Below, one piece after another: positions 50,149-63,359 of a stretch of DNA of 64,000 bases. The notes under the pieces are model-generated. The model was not told where the DNA came from. It ran no database searches and saw nothing but the letters and a program-made list of their open reading frames with translations. Origin of the DNA: Torymus aiolomorphi (taxonomy: Eukaryota; Arthropoda; Insecta; Hymenoptera; Torymidae). The stretch spans positions 75,790,529 through 75,854,528 of the forward strand of contig CM070873.1 in the NCBI GenBank assembly GCA_036365515.1. The letters run 5' to 3'. The position numbers and the translations under genes were made by a program. The first letter of the stretch is position 1. Each line of letters begins with the position of its first letter.

Positions 50149-50422
50149 CCATAGACTTATAGAGATAGACTGCGTGCTGTTACGGACATCATGAAGCCAA
50201 CAATGGCGACGCGTGGTCATGCTATCTCTCTCGCACACCTACAGTGGTGGAGGTAGAGGAGAAATGGTGACGGCAGAGGAGGAGAGGGCATTGTGGGGAA
50301 CACTTTCTCCCCGACCAAGAGCCCATTAGAAAGAGAGGGCATGACCAAAGCTATTGCCCTCTCTCTCTTGTCCCGGCATCAGCGCTTTATACGGGACGCG
50401 CAATCTATCTCTATAAGTCTAT
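50149..50422. mobile_element. MITE family M, copy 2, with perfect 8-bp duplication
   Basis: Flanked by GCTTTCAG on both sides (50141-50148, 50423-50430). Inverted ends CCATAGACTTATAGAGATAG and its complement at the right. The hAT reading frame is contiguous when the MITE is ignored. Confidence 0.92.
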
Positions 50423-51009
50423 GCTTTCAGTTATGCTGGTCTTTAAAATTCGCGGAATTTGAAGTATACCTAACTCAAGTCTTTCACAGATTTTGCGTCA
50501 GTCTACATCAAAACAGATATCTTTTAATACGGGTATTAAATGATCCGCTAATAAAAAAGTCAAATTGTGTTCCGCAAACACTGCACTTATTTTAATTTTA
50601 GCTGTCTGTACTTTTTTTCTCAAAATTTCTTCTCGATCATTGTTAAGGCGTCCATCATTAGCAGCTCTTCTATTTCCATTCCTTCGATGATTTGCAGTCT
50701 GTCCATGATCTCGTATAGCGCCTAAAGTAGCTATAAACGTTGAATTGCAAAATATACATAGTGCGTGATGTAGATTTCCTGGTATCGGTCGAAGCCAATC
50801 GCGAAATTCGGGATTCTCTTCCCATTGGACGCGGTATCTTTGATGTCGATAATTATTACTTATGGGACCAGGTGGTTTATCACGATGATCAGGAATATTA
50901 ATATTCATATTCACCTCACGGAAAATGGGGATCAAATTTGGTAAAATAAGTACAAAAGTAGAGCTTGAATTTAAAATAGAGTTTATAAAAAATATCAATT
51001 AATTTTGTC

Positions 51010-51888
51010 ATTGTCTGTATATTTAAACTAACCTTTTCTCTTTGTTTGTTTTGATTTTCATAAATTTTAAAGTAATTGATTTGATGAACTGCATACGATA
51101 AATTCATAAACTAATAACAAATGTAATCCATTGTATGCTTTATAAGCATACTAGAAGAACAACTATTCTTATCTGTAAGTTCTCATCGGGTTAACAACGA
51201 AATGTTTTCCAATACACAGTATTTCAATATAATTACAATAGTAAAAAGTTTGCAAAAAAGTAAAATAAATAAGTAGAACTTAATAAAATCAAAAAAACGT
51301 ACAAAAACTTGTATTAGCAATCAAGTCTGCGCAATTTTTCACTAGTTTGTGTGTTGCACTTTTATCAATAAACACTTTGGTGAATAGAAAGCCAAAGTTG
51401 CTATGCAATATGTTTATATATTTATATTCAGGTTCCATAAACTATTCATGAATCTGATGATCATTAATTATGAAGTGACGTATTATAATAAGATTGCTGA
51501 ATTAAGACACTTAAAGAACTTTTTTTCAGAATCAATTTTCAGAAATCTTCATCGGGTGTACATTTAAAAAAAAAATTTTAAATTGAAATAATACTTACCT
51601 TGATATGAAAATATTGTCAAGTTCATTGAATTACAATAATAATTAGTGAAATATGTATATCTCTTTCTTACTTTGACAAACATAACGAAAGCAAACCAGT
51701 TATCATACGCAGAAAGTGGTTTTTACAAATAGATACCTTTTAATAGACACATATTGCATGGATAAAAATAACTATTTCATCTTTGCAATTTATTTTTTAA
51801 ATAAATTTATATCTGACATTTAATTTTTATACATAATAAATATACATATGAAAAGGGGGAATTGTTTCGCTTTGCCAAATAGTTACAA
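51010..51888. other. AT-rich non-coding DNA
   Basis: No gene or repeat that I can support, apart from the 5' flank of the hAT remnant. Confidence 0.5.
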
Positions 51889-52161
51889 GAATAAAATTTT
51901 TTAAATTGAGTTGACGCAAGCTACTAAAAATAATAAGGAATACAAAATCAAAAACGGCTACTGGATCATCACTGATGAGTCCAATCCATAGCCAGGACGA
52001 AACACCTTCTTATTTTGTATGCTTGGGACATTCACCAGATCCGGTGAACGAGAGTAAAAAAAAAAAAGAAACGATAAATTCTTTTTTGATTTTTTATTCC
52101 TTATTATTTTCAGTAGCTTGCGTGAACTCGATTTAAAAAATTTTATTCTTATAAAATATAC
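51889..52161. mobile_element. foldback element H, copy 1, with hammerhead-like loop
   Basis: Arms 51889-51957 and about 52095-52161 are inverted repeats (shared AAGAATAAAATTTTTTAAAT and GCAAGCTACT). The ~135-bp loop holds a hammerhead core. ATATACATATGA occurs directly repeated just outside both ends (about 51842 and 52156), possibly a target duplication. Related copy at 63077-63356. Confidence 0.82.
51966..52042 (+). ncRNA. hammerhead ribozyme-like motif
   Basis: CTGATGA (51972-51978), then GTCC (51979-51982), a 12-nt loop, GGAC (51995-51998) and GAAAC (51999-52003). This is an exact hammerhead catalytic core with a perfect 4-bp stem II. Downstream CACC could start stem III. The matching strand with the UH cleavage site is not clear: the homologous position reads GGGAC followed by ATTCACC. 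Stem I pairing is only partial (CTGG with CCAG plus mismatches). So it may be decayed, or use an arrangement I have not resolved. Confidence 0.5.
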
Positions 52162-52164
52162 ATA

Positions 52165-54284
52165 TGAGTAATTTCAGGTCAACTGAGCAAGGTGAAAATT
52201 TTAAATCCACTCAATCCTGGTTAAATTTGTTCCAAATAATGAAAAAAACCCAGAAAATAATTTTTAGTGCGATATATGCAAGTATTCAAAACTTATTGTC
52301 AAGTAAAAATATGAAAATTTTGATTTTTTTCAATAATATGTTAGTAACATGTTTATATAGCATATTGTATGGGAAAAAGTTTCTAAATTGTGTGAGTAAA
52401 AATGGGTAGAATTTTCGATAGATTGATGCAATGAAAATTGACAATGAACCGTTGAAAAAAAACCTTTGAAATGAGATATCAGCGCTACGTAATGGTGTTG
52501 GAATTTTCAGCTGGGCCTTAAAATTTTTCTTCGCTAAATATCTACAAAATGAGACCTTGCTGGATATACAAAAAAATTTCTGTAAAAAGTTATAGAAGAT
52601 TAAAGCACTTAAAAAGGTAAAAAAGGTAAAAAAACACTTGAATGGGGGGTTATGCTGAGGATCCGTAAAAGCAAATATTGACAAATAACTAAATAGGTGT
52701 CATCTACAAAATATTGCTGTTTTAACAGTACTTTTCAATGAGTACCATCTACAATAGACCATTAATTAATAAGATATAGTTGTCACAATTAACATTAACA
52801 TGAAATTAATAAATCACAATTTAAAGCATATCCGCCATTTTTTAAAAGAAAATTTTTTATTGTCAAAACTTTTTTATAAAAATTTCATGCTTAAAGTTTT
52901 TCTCAGCTACTTCTTTTGTAAACTTGAAAACGTAAAAAATATTTTTATAACATGGAAATAGTAAATGAATTCATCAATCAATATGAGATAGCTAGCTAAA
53001 CATATTCAATCAACTTTTTTCATGAGGAGTCTGAATCAATTCAAAATATGTTTTGCTTTACTACAATTTCAAAAGGTATTCCATTTGTTTAATATTTAAG
53101 TTTTACAATTGATTTTTTAAAATAAACATTCGGATGTTATTAAAGCTTTCGTAAATCTCCATTATAAAATTGAACAAACTGTTTACCTATTATTGATTAT
53201 ATTTTTTTAACTACATTTGCTTTATTTTAAATATAATAAAAAGTAACATTTTTTTGAATATTTCAAGTTTTACATTCATTTTTTAAATATAAATATTCGT
53301 ATGCCATATAATTTATTATGAATTTCAATTTTAAAACCAAATTCAATCTAATAGTCCAATATAATTTAGTTCGGTAAAAATTGGATAATCTTTTAATTTG
53401 ATTGAAACATAGTTGCTGACACGTACCTGCAGAAAAATTTGCAGTTATCAGGAGATGATAGTTGTAATGAATAACTAAGAATTTCATAGCATAGCCACTA
53501 CTCAAATTACCCTTCCAACGTTTTTGTAGCTAGCTGCATAAGAATTGATGTACTTCGAAGATCCTGTAAAAAAGAGGTCAAAACAAAGTATCAAATTTTT
53601 AAAAATCACCGTCACGTATTTTATTTAAAAAAAAAGAGCTACTTATCTAAAAGTTGCAGATGGTGATAGAAATCTCGATTTTAATTAAGTAATAATAATG
53701 TACTTCTTTATTTCATAATAATAATGTACTTCTTTAGTTGCCCACGCACTTACGTTTCTGTAACCTTATCAGATGTCTCTCATATAAACAACTACTCTTA
53801 AGGCGAGTCTACGTTACTTTTGTCTAACTTGCACAAAAAAATGTACAAAATCTTATTTACACATAGTCTATGGTCTATGGCTACAGAAAATAACGCAGAA
53901 AAAGTAACCGTAGATCATGAATCAATAAGATCTCGGACCACAATTTTATTTTTCAAGTCACGACGTCTCACTAACGCTGTGTAATAGAGTTTGGATTTCT
54001 GCAATTCTGGAAGCCCAATCAATTTACGCGAAAAAACAAGGACCTTGCTTGTGAAACGGCAAGGAACGACAAAGCACTACTACTTGTTGCACCTCACCAT
54101 GTTTGTGGGAGAACGTACTAGTAGATCTGGTCGTTGATTGGTTCATTTTCATATCAGCCAATCAGTGGTGTAGGTCTTCAACCGAGTACTCGCCGAGTTG
54201 CGTGGTGATTATGTACGGCATAAATTACTACAACAGATATTGATAATTTTAATTATAACTTTTTTATTCATACTTTTATACAAG
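52165..54284. other. AT-rich non-coding DNA with minor repeats
   Basis: No gene. Weak direct repeat near 53095-53130 and 53265-53300. AATAATAATGTACTTCTTTA is duplicated near 53690 and 53718. 53990-54200 is somewhat GC-richer with CCAATCA motifs but nothing coding. Confidence 0.5.
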
Positions 54285-54990
54285 ATACTATTGACACCTG
54301 TTGTACAAGATAAATTTTATTTGCCACCCCTTAACTGTCTCTGCCCGAGTCTCTCTACATTTCCTAAATTTTAAATTCACGTAAATGTACAAAAATAAAA
54401 TTCTCTGCAGTTTTAAAAAATTATAATTTTTACTGGAAAAATTTAGCGATGCTGATAATTTTTAATAGAAAACTTAGCATAAGCTTTGTATTTGTAGATG
54501 TTTATGTGCAAAAAAGTTTTTTGATCATAACGCTGGGACGACTGGACGGAACAATCTTACGATACACTGTATCAAATAAATTATCTCGTATCAAATATGC
54601 CTAATTAATAGGTACATTTATTTAATTAAAATTTTGTTATTTAGTAATACAAATAATACACATGAACATCTACAAATAAGTACAAAGTTTTTTTCTATTG
54701 AAAAACTAAGAGTATTGCTAAATTTCCGGACCATTTTTTCACGAATTTACTACTTGCTGATGGTATTTTACGCTAACACATGTATTTTTCTATATGACGT
54801 AATTAATGGCAATAGCATCTAAAAGTGTATTACCTCCAATGATTGTAATGTTTTCAAAAACTGCTTATTTCATTTTGGTACCTACATGTAAAATTTAGAA
54901 AATGTAGAGAGACTTCGGCAAAATCCGTTAAGTTTTGAAAAATAAAATTTATCTTGTAGAACAGCTGTAAATAGTATTTATTTTGTATTT
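54285..54990. mobile_element. inverted-repeat element of about 700 bp
   Basis: Outer arms about 54290-54385 and 54885-54985 (shared ACAAGATAAATTTTATTT and GTCTCTCTACATTT). Inner matches include TTTGTAGATGTTTATGTG against CACATGAACATCTACAAA. A partial direct copy of the right end follows at about 55075-55170 (GTCCGTTAAGTTTTGAAAAA). Confidence 0.75.
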
Positions 54991-55245
54991 AGTCTAATGA
55001 TGATTAATGAAGCATCATTAAGCTAATTTACCAATATGCAATTTGGTAAATTTTTCTACATCTGCAGCTAATTTGATTTCTCTACATTTGTGGATATAAA
55101 ATTTAGAAAATCTAGTCCGTTAAGTTTTGAAAAATAAAGTTTATCTTGTGCAAGTTGTAAAAAGTACTTATCTTATAGTGTAAATAAAAAATTTCTACCT
55201 AGTGATCAAATAGGAGCAACCATGAGAGGTTTTCATGTGGAAGAT

Positions 55246-55570
55246 TGTTGGCGATATAAGGCTTCATGCCGCCCCAGTTTGAAGAACACAAGAGAGAGGC
55301 GCCATCTATCTGGCGCATCAACAACCTCGGGTGCGAAAGCGCCGACGAGCCGCTGCTCGTCGCACGCCCCGTCATTCTCGTGTCAGACCTAGTATTGTGC
55401 GGACCGCTTCCCTTTTTGTACTTGTACTTTGAATTGCTTTTTAACGTTAGCCACCAGAGTTGTTTATTGTATTTAAAATCTTGTCAGAGTGCGTAGAAAT
55501 AAAGTTCAGTTTAAATATATCGGAGTGTTTTTATTGTGCGTGCCATCCTCCAAAGCGACCCAATCCAACA
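55246..55570 (+). repeat. copia 5' LTR
   Basis: Begins TGTTGGCGATATAAGG and ends AATCCAACA. Same length as the 3' LTR. Confidence 0.96.
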
Positions 55571-55583
55571 GGTTATCGGCCCA
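55571..55583 (+). other. primer-binding site, initiator Met-tRNA half
   Basis: GGTTATCGGCCCA immediately follows the LTR. It matches, with one mismatch, the complement of the anticodon-arm part of initiator tRNA-Met. Drosophila copia uses a cleaved half of that tRNA as primer. Confidence 0.7.
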
Positions 55584-57227
<1,644 letters not shown>

Positions 57228-57351
57228 ATGGACGGAGAAGAAATCACTGATCCAAAAACAACTGAACCCGAAACAACAGAGAAAACCGGGGAAATAACAC
57301 CTACCAGAGAGAAAGACTCAGAGTCAAGACAAAATTCACGGAGATCATCAG
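57228..57351 (+). CDS. gag: copia gag, predicted first coding exon
   Basis: ATG at 57228 opens 41 codons of an acidic, Thr/Glu-rich N-terminus ('MDGEEITDPKTTEPETTEK') ending at TCATCAG|GTAAAC. Exon 2 begins after TTCCAG at 57660. Phase 1 at the donor matches the two bases needed at the acceptor. The 308-bp intron (57352-57659) is stop-rich and contains a 56-bp direct duplication (57488 and 57544). Without splicing, gag would have to start further downstream. Splicing is predicted from sequence only. Confidence 0.55.
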
Positions 57352-57659
57352 GTAAACTGAAACTAACAAATAAATTTTTTTTACTCAACACACACATACA
57401 AAAATAAAAATTATCGATAAAATAAATAACAAAGAAAAGAACAGAGTATATTTTACATATAATTCAGAGATCAGAAAGGATGCATCCATGATACGTATAT
57501 GTTTACAATAAAACGCAAACATATGCGCTTTTTTTTTGAGATGATGATACGTATATGTTTACCAATAGAACGCAAACATATGCGCCCTTTTTAAGACCAA
57601 AAATTTTTTTTTCTTTTTTTCTCCTGCCTTATTTTTCAATAATAAAACAAAAATTCCAG

Positions 57660-59665
57660 AGTCAGAGAACGGAAAGGATAAAGATCTGGAATTAGCACTG
57701 CAATGCCTCACCGGTGCCATCAACGACAACACTGATGCACTAAACAAGATAGGGGAGCAGCAGGAGAGAACTGCAGAACTGCTAGCAAATCTGACCGACA
57801 CTCTACAAAAGAGTGTAGAAGAACAGCGGAAGATCAGCAAGACTTGCCTAGTTGAAATCAAAATTCTCTCAGAGCAGATGAAAGAGACAAACATCCAGAG
57901 AACGGTAAACCCTCTATCTAAATCTACCACAATTGAGACAAATCAGAGCAATAGTTTCGACAACTCAAATCAAATAAATGTTACTATGGAAAAATTAAAC
58001 AAAACATTAGAATCAAACAATGGTAAAATTCGCATTAAAAGGAATTATACCCTAAATAACAAAAGTGATATAAACGTTTGGTTAGATCAGATGCACTCAG
58101 AGTTATCAGAGTATGAATTAACAGAGTACATAAGTAACCCAGAGAAATTCCGAGATGACGTGACAGAAAAGACGACTAAAATTAAAATTAAAATAAGAGG
58201 CATTATTTTAAGCCATGTTGATACAAATTATTATAAAAAGTTATTGAACATAAAAGATCCAAATGAAATTTTAAATAAAATCAAAGAAATAAGACGGATT
58301 GAAACAAATACGACGGACATAACTGTTAAACAAAAATTATATAAAATCAAAAAAAGTAAGAAAGAAAAAGTGTCAGATTTTTGTGATCGTTTCAACGATA
58401 TAATTAAGGAGTACGATACATGTATTACAAAAATACCACTATCTGAGGAAGAAATAAGAGCCGGCTTTTATAATGCAGTGTGTGACACTAGCCAAGAGCT
58501 AAGATCCACCTACTTAATAAAGAGCCATTCGGGTTCAGAAATGACGAAAGAAGATATGATTAATTGTTTATTACAGGTGGAAGCTCAGACACAAACTAAC
58601 CCAGAGGTGAAAGCGAATCAGAGCAACCAAAGCCACCAGAGCCGTCAGAGTAGCCAAAGTCACCAGAGCCGTCAGAATAGCCAGAGCAATAAAGAAGACA
58701 GAGACTGGTCAAACAAATGCCACCGATGCAACAAATTTGCTGGGCACTGGACTTTAGAGTGTCCCCTAGCCAAGTACTATTCTTGGTATTGCTATGTGTG
58801 CAATGAGGTGAGGGGACACAAAGGAGACCAGTGTCCCAACAAGGATAAAAGGTATAATGATCAAAGTAATTATGATAATAACAGAGGTAGAGGTAAAGGT
58901 AGAGGCAAAGGCAGAGGTTTGTTCAGAGGTAAAAATAATTATAGGGGTAAAAATAACCGATACACTCCATACGACAAAAACAGGAGACAAGACAACAAAG
59001 AAAAACAAGCAAAAGCAAATTTAGCAGGTAAGAATTTAGCATCAAATAATACAAATAAAAATATAAGTTTTATAGCAGACTCTGATGCTACAGAGCACTT
59101 AACAAATAAAGGGTTTTTACTTAAAGATTTTGTTAAGAGCATAGAAGGAGAAATTAAAACGGCTAATAAAAATAAGAAAGCAAACATTAAAATTGATGGG
59201 AAAGGTAACCTATATGTAAAGAATTCAGAGAATAAAATCATAATATTATCGAATGTTATAGCAGCCCACGATTTATCAGAGAATTTGCTTTCTCTTAGAA
59301 AATTTGCAGATGCAAGGTATGGTATATACCTAGATGATAAAGAACTAGCAATATTCAACAGAGAAACAAATGAAAATTGCATTACAGGAGTATACCAGAA
59401 ACCAAACTGGATAATTAATCTGAAAATCCAGAGTAATTCAGAATTACAGGAAGAGAGCGACATGTACATAGCCACGGCACGTCTTGTACCTTGGAGGATT
59501 TCCTGTCACAAGCTCAAGAAGAATCAGAGGAGCTTGATAGCACAGGCGAAAGGCTTGAGCTTGGGAGGGAGAATCAACAGGAAATTAAACAAGATAAATC
59601 AGTCACCAATGGCAAAGATACAGAATTTGGCACAAGTGAAATTTATCTGGACAGAAAGATACTAG
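57660..59665 (+). CDS. gag: copia gag and protease
   Basis: Capsid/nucleocapsid and protease part of the copia polyprotein; the ATG at 57878 is internal to the longer frame. In order: a coiled-coil-like start; a capsid-like domain (about 58030-58590, 'VSDFCDRFNDIIKEYD'); a Gln-Ser-rich repeat (58618-58690); two CX2CX4HX4C knuckles (CHRCNKFAGHWTLEC and CYVCNEVRGHKGDQC); an Arg-Gly-Lys-rich nucleic-acid-binding stretch; and the aspartic protease. The active site reads 'IADSDATEHL', Asp in place of the Gly normal for D-S/T-G-A, which should disable it. Similarity leaves this frame near 59488; the tail to 59665 looks non-native. Confidence 0.88.
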
Positions 59666-62616
59666 ACTTAAATCGAACAATATCACCATCAGTAAGAGAG
59701 AAGCTAGAGAAAGTCCAGGAAAATTGTGATCCAAAAGAAAATGTAAAAAGAATAAGTGAAGGCATGTTATGGCACATAAGACTTGGACATGCTTCATTAG
59801 AGTATCTCAAGCAACTCCAGAAATCAGAGGAGAGACTGGAGAAAGTCAAATTTGAAAAGGAAATTTTAGAGTGTGAGATATGTATACTAGCCAAAATGGA
59901 AAATCTTCCATTCAGAGATAAGAGATCGAGAGCAACCAGAGCATTACAAACCATACATACGGACACAATGGGTCCCATTAAACCAGCATCATTTCCAGGG
60001 GATAACAAGTTTATCATTGTGTTTATTGATGACTACTCGAGATACGCCAGAGCATATTGTGTTAAACACAAAACCGAAGCAGGAAAATGTTTAGAGGAAT
60101 TTCTGACTCACATGAGAAATTTAATAGGAAAACAAGAGAAAGTATGTTTTATCAGAGCAGACAACGGAACAGAGTTTACTGGTGGAGAGTTTTCAGAGAT
60201 TATGAAAAAGGAAGGGAGAAGCAGAGACTTTGCCCCTCCATACACACCAGAGTTAAATGGAACAGCCGAACGGTTTAACAAAACCATCCAACAGAAAATC
60301 AAAGCCTTGATGTTTGATTCAGGTATACCATCAATAATGTGGATCACAGCCACAGAAGCAGCGATTCACGTATACAACAGAACTCCACACAAGAGTAATG
60401 AGTTTAAAACTCCATTGTCAAAAATCTGTCCAGAGAAAAAGAGTCACTTAGAGAATGTAAGGAGATTTGGATGTATAGCTTATGTGAAAATACCCATTTC
60501 AGAAAATAAATTTTCAGAGAAAGCTTTAAAAGCCTTTTTGATTGGATACACTGCTACGGGATACCTCTTGTGGCACCCACAAACGAACAGATTTATAAAC
60601 TCGAGACATGTGAGATGTAACGAGAAAATGGTATACAAAAATCTAAAAGAATCGTCAGAAAAACCAGAATTTAAAATTTCAGAGAATACAGAGAAAAGAG
60701 ATACACCCCAAGAGGAAAACACTGACGCTAATCAGAGATCAAAGATCTCAGAGATATCAAAGCTTTCCACGCCAAAAGGAGGAAATCCGCTCAAACGAAA
60801 AGGAGCAGATAAAAAGGAAACAGAGCCTGCACATAAAATCAGAAAATTACCTACCAGAGAAGCAAAAACAAATCCAAAAAGAGATTCAGAATTCGTATAT
60901 AGAGTTCAGAGTGACGGTGTAAGTGAAGTCTCTAAGCAAGAGGAGGATGAAGCGATTTTTGCGGGACTGGCCGATATCAATAATGATCCGGCTAACTACA
61001 GAGAAGCCTTATCATCTTCAGAGAAAATGAATTGGAAAAAGGCCATAGAAGAAGAATTGCAGTCAATAAGAGAAAATGATGTCTGGGAAATAGTAGACCG
61101 ACCCCTTTCAAATCAGAGTAATAGAAAACCAAATATAATAGATTCTAAATGGGTCTTTAAGAGAAAAATAGACGAGAATGGACAAGAGAAGTTCAAGGCC
61201 AGATTGGTCATCAGAGGGTTTAAGGATAAGAACGTCTATGAACTCAGAGAAACATATGCACCAGTGTCAAGACTGGCAATTATCAGAGCTTCCTTGGCCA
61301 TTATAAACAAATACGATCTGAGTGCAGTACAACTTGATGTTAAAACTGCTTTCCTGAACGGAATCTTAGAGGACGACGTATACATGGAAATTCCGGAGGG
61401 AGTAAACACCAGAGATTCAGGTAAATCTAGAGTTTGCAAATTAAAGAAGACTTTGTACGGTTTGAAAGTAAGTCCAAAAAGATGGAATCAGAGATTTACA
61501 GAGGAGGTAAATAAACTTGGATTACAGAGAGATATACACGATCCATGCCTATTTACTTGGAGGAAAGAAGGATCTATGGCATTCCTAGTGCTGTATGTCG
61601 ACGATATTATACTTGCCAGCAATTGTAAATCTAAGAAACAAGAAATCACTGCACGATTGTGTGAAGTGTTCAAAATGAGAAATTTAGGAGAACCAAAGAT
61701 GTTCCTAGGATTGAAAATAACCAGAGACAGAGTAAACAGAATCATGAACATTCAACAATCAGAGTATACAGAAAAGATCCTCAAGAGATTTAATATGCAA
61801 GAAAGGAAACAACAGAGCACGCCTATAGTAACAAGACAGGTGAAAAATAGAGAAGGCAAAATAACAGAGGAAACTATGGAAGAGTCGCCCTGCAGAGCCC
61901 CTTACAGAGAAGCAATAGGCAGTTTATTATACTTAGCTGGCGCAACAAGACCAGACATAGCATTTGCAGTCAACTTCCTATCCAGAAAGCAGAGGTCACC
62001 TACGGAGAACGATTGGACAGACGTAAAAAGAATACTCAGGTACTTAAGAGGAGCGTCTGATTTAGGCTTAACTTTCAGAGCAAGAGGAGAAAAACTTGAG
62101 GCATTCACAGATGCTAGCTTCAGAGACTGTGAAGACTCAACTTCAACAGGTGGCTACATCATAAAACTGTACGGAGACACAATAGCATGGAGAAGCCACA
62201 AACAGAGTTATGTAACCCTCTCTACCTGTCAGGCTGAATATCTTGCAATGAGCGAATCGTGTCAAGAGATGATCTCGCTAGATAAGGCAATCAGAGATGT
62301 TACAGGAAAGACCTCATATCCTGTGACCTTGTGGTGCGATAACATGTCCGCAGGGAAATATACTCAAATGGATGGAGCACACAAGTTAAAGAGTTTTGAC
62401 GACAATGTCTAAGAAATTCAGAGAAAACTCAGAGAAAGAGAAAACACAGGTAACAAGAGTCACATAGCTGATACGCATGGAGACATTGTTAAAAGATGTG
62501 TATTGGAAAACAGAGTCATTGTAAAATGGATAGAGTCTAAAGAGAATCAGGCTGATATAATGACCAAACCTTTGCCGATACAATCTTACTCATATCTCAG
62601 AGAACAAATATTGTAA
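59491..62616 (+). pseudogene. pol: copia integrase, reverse transcriptase and RNase H
   Basis: Frame -1 relative to gag-protease, joined near 59488 either by a one-base deletion or a frameshift. Gag-pre-integrase zinc region: 'LWHIRLGHAS' and 'CEICILAK'. Integrase core D,D,E: 'TDTMGPI', 'RADNGTEF', 'YTPELNGTAERF'. Reverse transcriptase: 'WVFKRKIDENGQ', 'QLDVKTAFLNG' and 'LYVDDIIL' (YVDD near 61594). RNase H: 'EAFTDASF', 'CQAEYLAM' and 'LWCDN'. TAA at 62410-62412 interrupts it; 67 further sense codons, including 'ADIMTKPL', lead to the natural stop at 62614-62616. Order integrase-RT-RNase H is diagnostic for Ty1/copia. Confidence 0.95.
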
Positions 62617-62713
62617 ATTATCTTTCAAATAATTCAGAGTCAGAGAAAAACTTTCTTTTTATCTGTTTCAGACTCCCACAGTAGTGTTATGGAGACAGCA
62701 TGAAGGGAGGGAG

Positions 62714-63038
62714 TGTTGGCGATATAAGGCTTCATGTCGCCCCAGTTTGAAGAACACAAGAGAGAGGCGCCATCTGTCTGGCGCATCAACAACCTCGGGT
62801 GCGAAAGCGCCGACGAGCCGCTGCTCGTCGCACGCCTTGTCATTCTCGTGTGAGACCTAGTATTGTGCGGACCGCTTCCCTTTTTGTACTTGTACTTTGA
62901 ATTGCTTTTTAACGTTAGCCACCAGAGTTGTTTATTGTATTTAAAATCTTGTCAGAGTGCGTAGAAATAAAGTTCAGTTTAAATATATCGGAGTGTTTTT
63001 ATTGTGCGTGCCATCCTCCAAAGCGATCCAATCCAACA
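62714..63038 (+). repeat. copia 3' LTR
   Basis: 325 bp, preceded by the purine tract GAAGGGAGGGAG and followed by AAGAT. Confidence 0.96.
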
Positions 63039-63076
63039 AAGATCAATCAGATAAATATAATTCCCTTGTAGGAAGA

Positions 63077-63356
63077 AAATTATTATCGGGAAAACGTGAA
63101 CTATACTCCTACAGTGAAAATTCACTGTAAGAAAAAATTATTGTTGATTATTGACTCTCGTCCAACAAATGCCGGTGAATGTCCCGAATCATAAAAAAGG
63201 AGGTGTTTCGCCCTAGCTACTGGACTCCGGGCATTCACCGGAATTTGATGGACGAGAGTCAATAATCAACAATAGTTTTTTCTTGCAGTGAATTTTCACT
63301 GTAGGAGTATAGCTCACGTTTGCCCGATAATAATTTTCTTCCTACAGCGATTATGC
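63077..63356. mobile_element. foldback element H, copy 2, with hammerhead-related loop
   Basis: Arms are near-perfect inverted repeats (shared AAAATTATTATCGGG, CAGTGAAAATTCACTG and GACTCTCGTCCA) around a ~50-bp loop. On the minus strand the loop reads GTCC...GGGC then GAAACACC (63209-63202), matching copy 1 downstream of stem II. The CTGATGA half is replaced by CCCGGA, so this copy has lost the core. Confidence 0.85.
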
Positions 63357-63359
63357 CTG

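Larger units (their letters stand above)
47730..50908 (-). pseudogene. hAT transposase pseudogene, split by three MITEs
   Basis: Reading the minus strand from ATG 50908: a BED-like zinc-finger region with 'CIFCNSTF' and 'IRDHGQTANHRRN', then 'AEHNLTFLLADHLIPVLKDI', 'QIPRILKTSITES' up to a MITE at 50422. After the MITE, 'FSVQFDGMTDISEID' (probable first catalytic Asp, about 50090) and 'AFRSDGCSTMIGARNSVAQ' (second Asp, about 49865) follow. A TTAA MITE (49645-49784) and a TA MITE (48752-49490) come next. Beyond them are 'SSTRWLSLEDSISRIIEQWG' (about 48710) and a hATC dimerisation-type end ('FWFELYYYR', 'ANFVLNILIIPHSN') near 48040-47940. Many stops and shifts; long dead. The hAT assignment is based on this ordered set of motifs. 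Confidence 0.82.
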
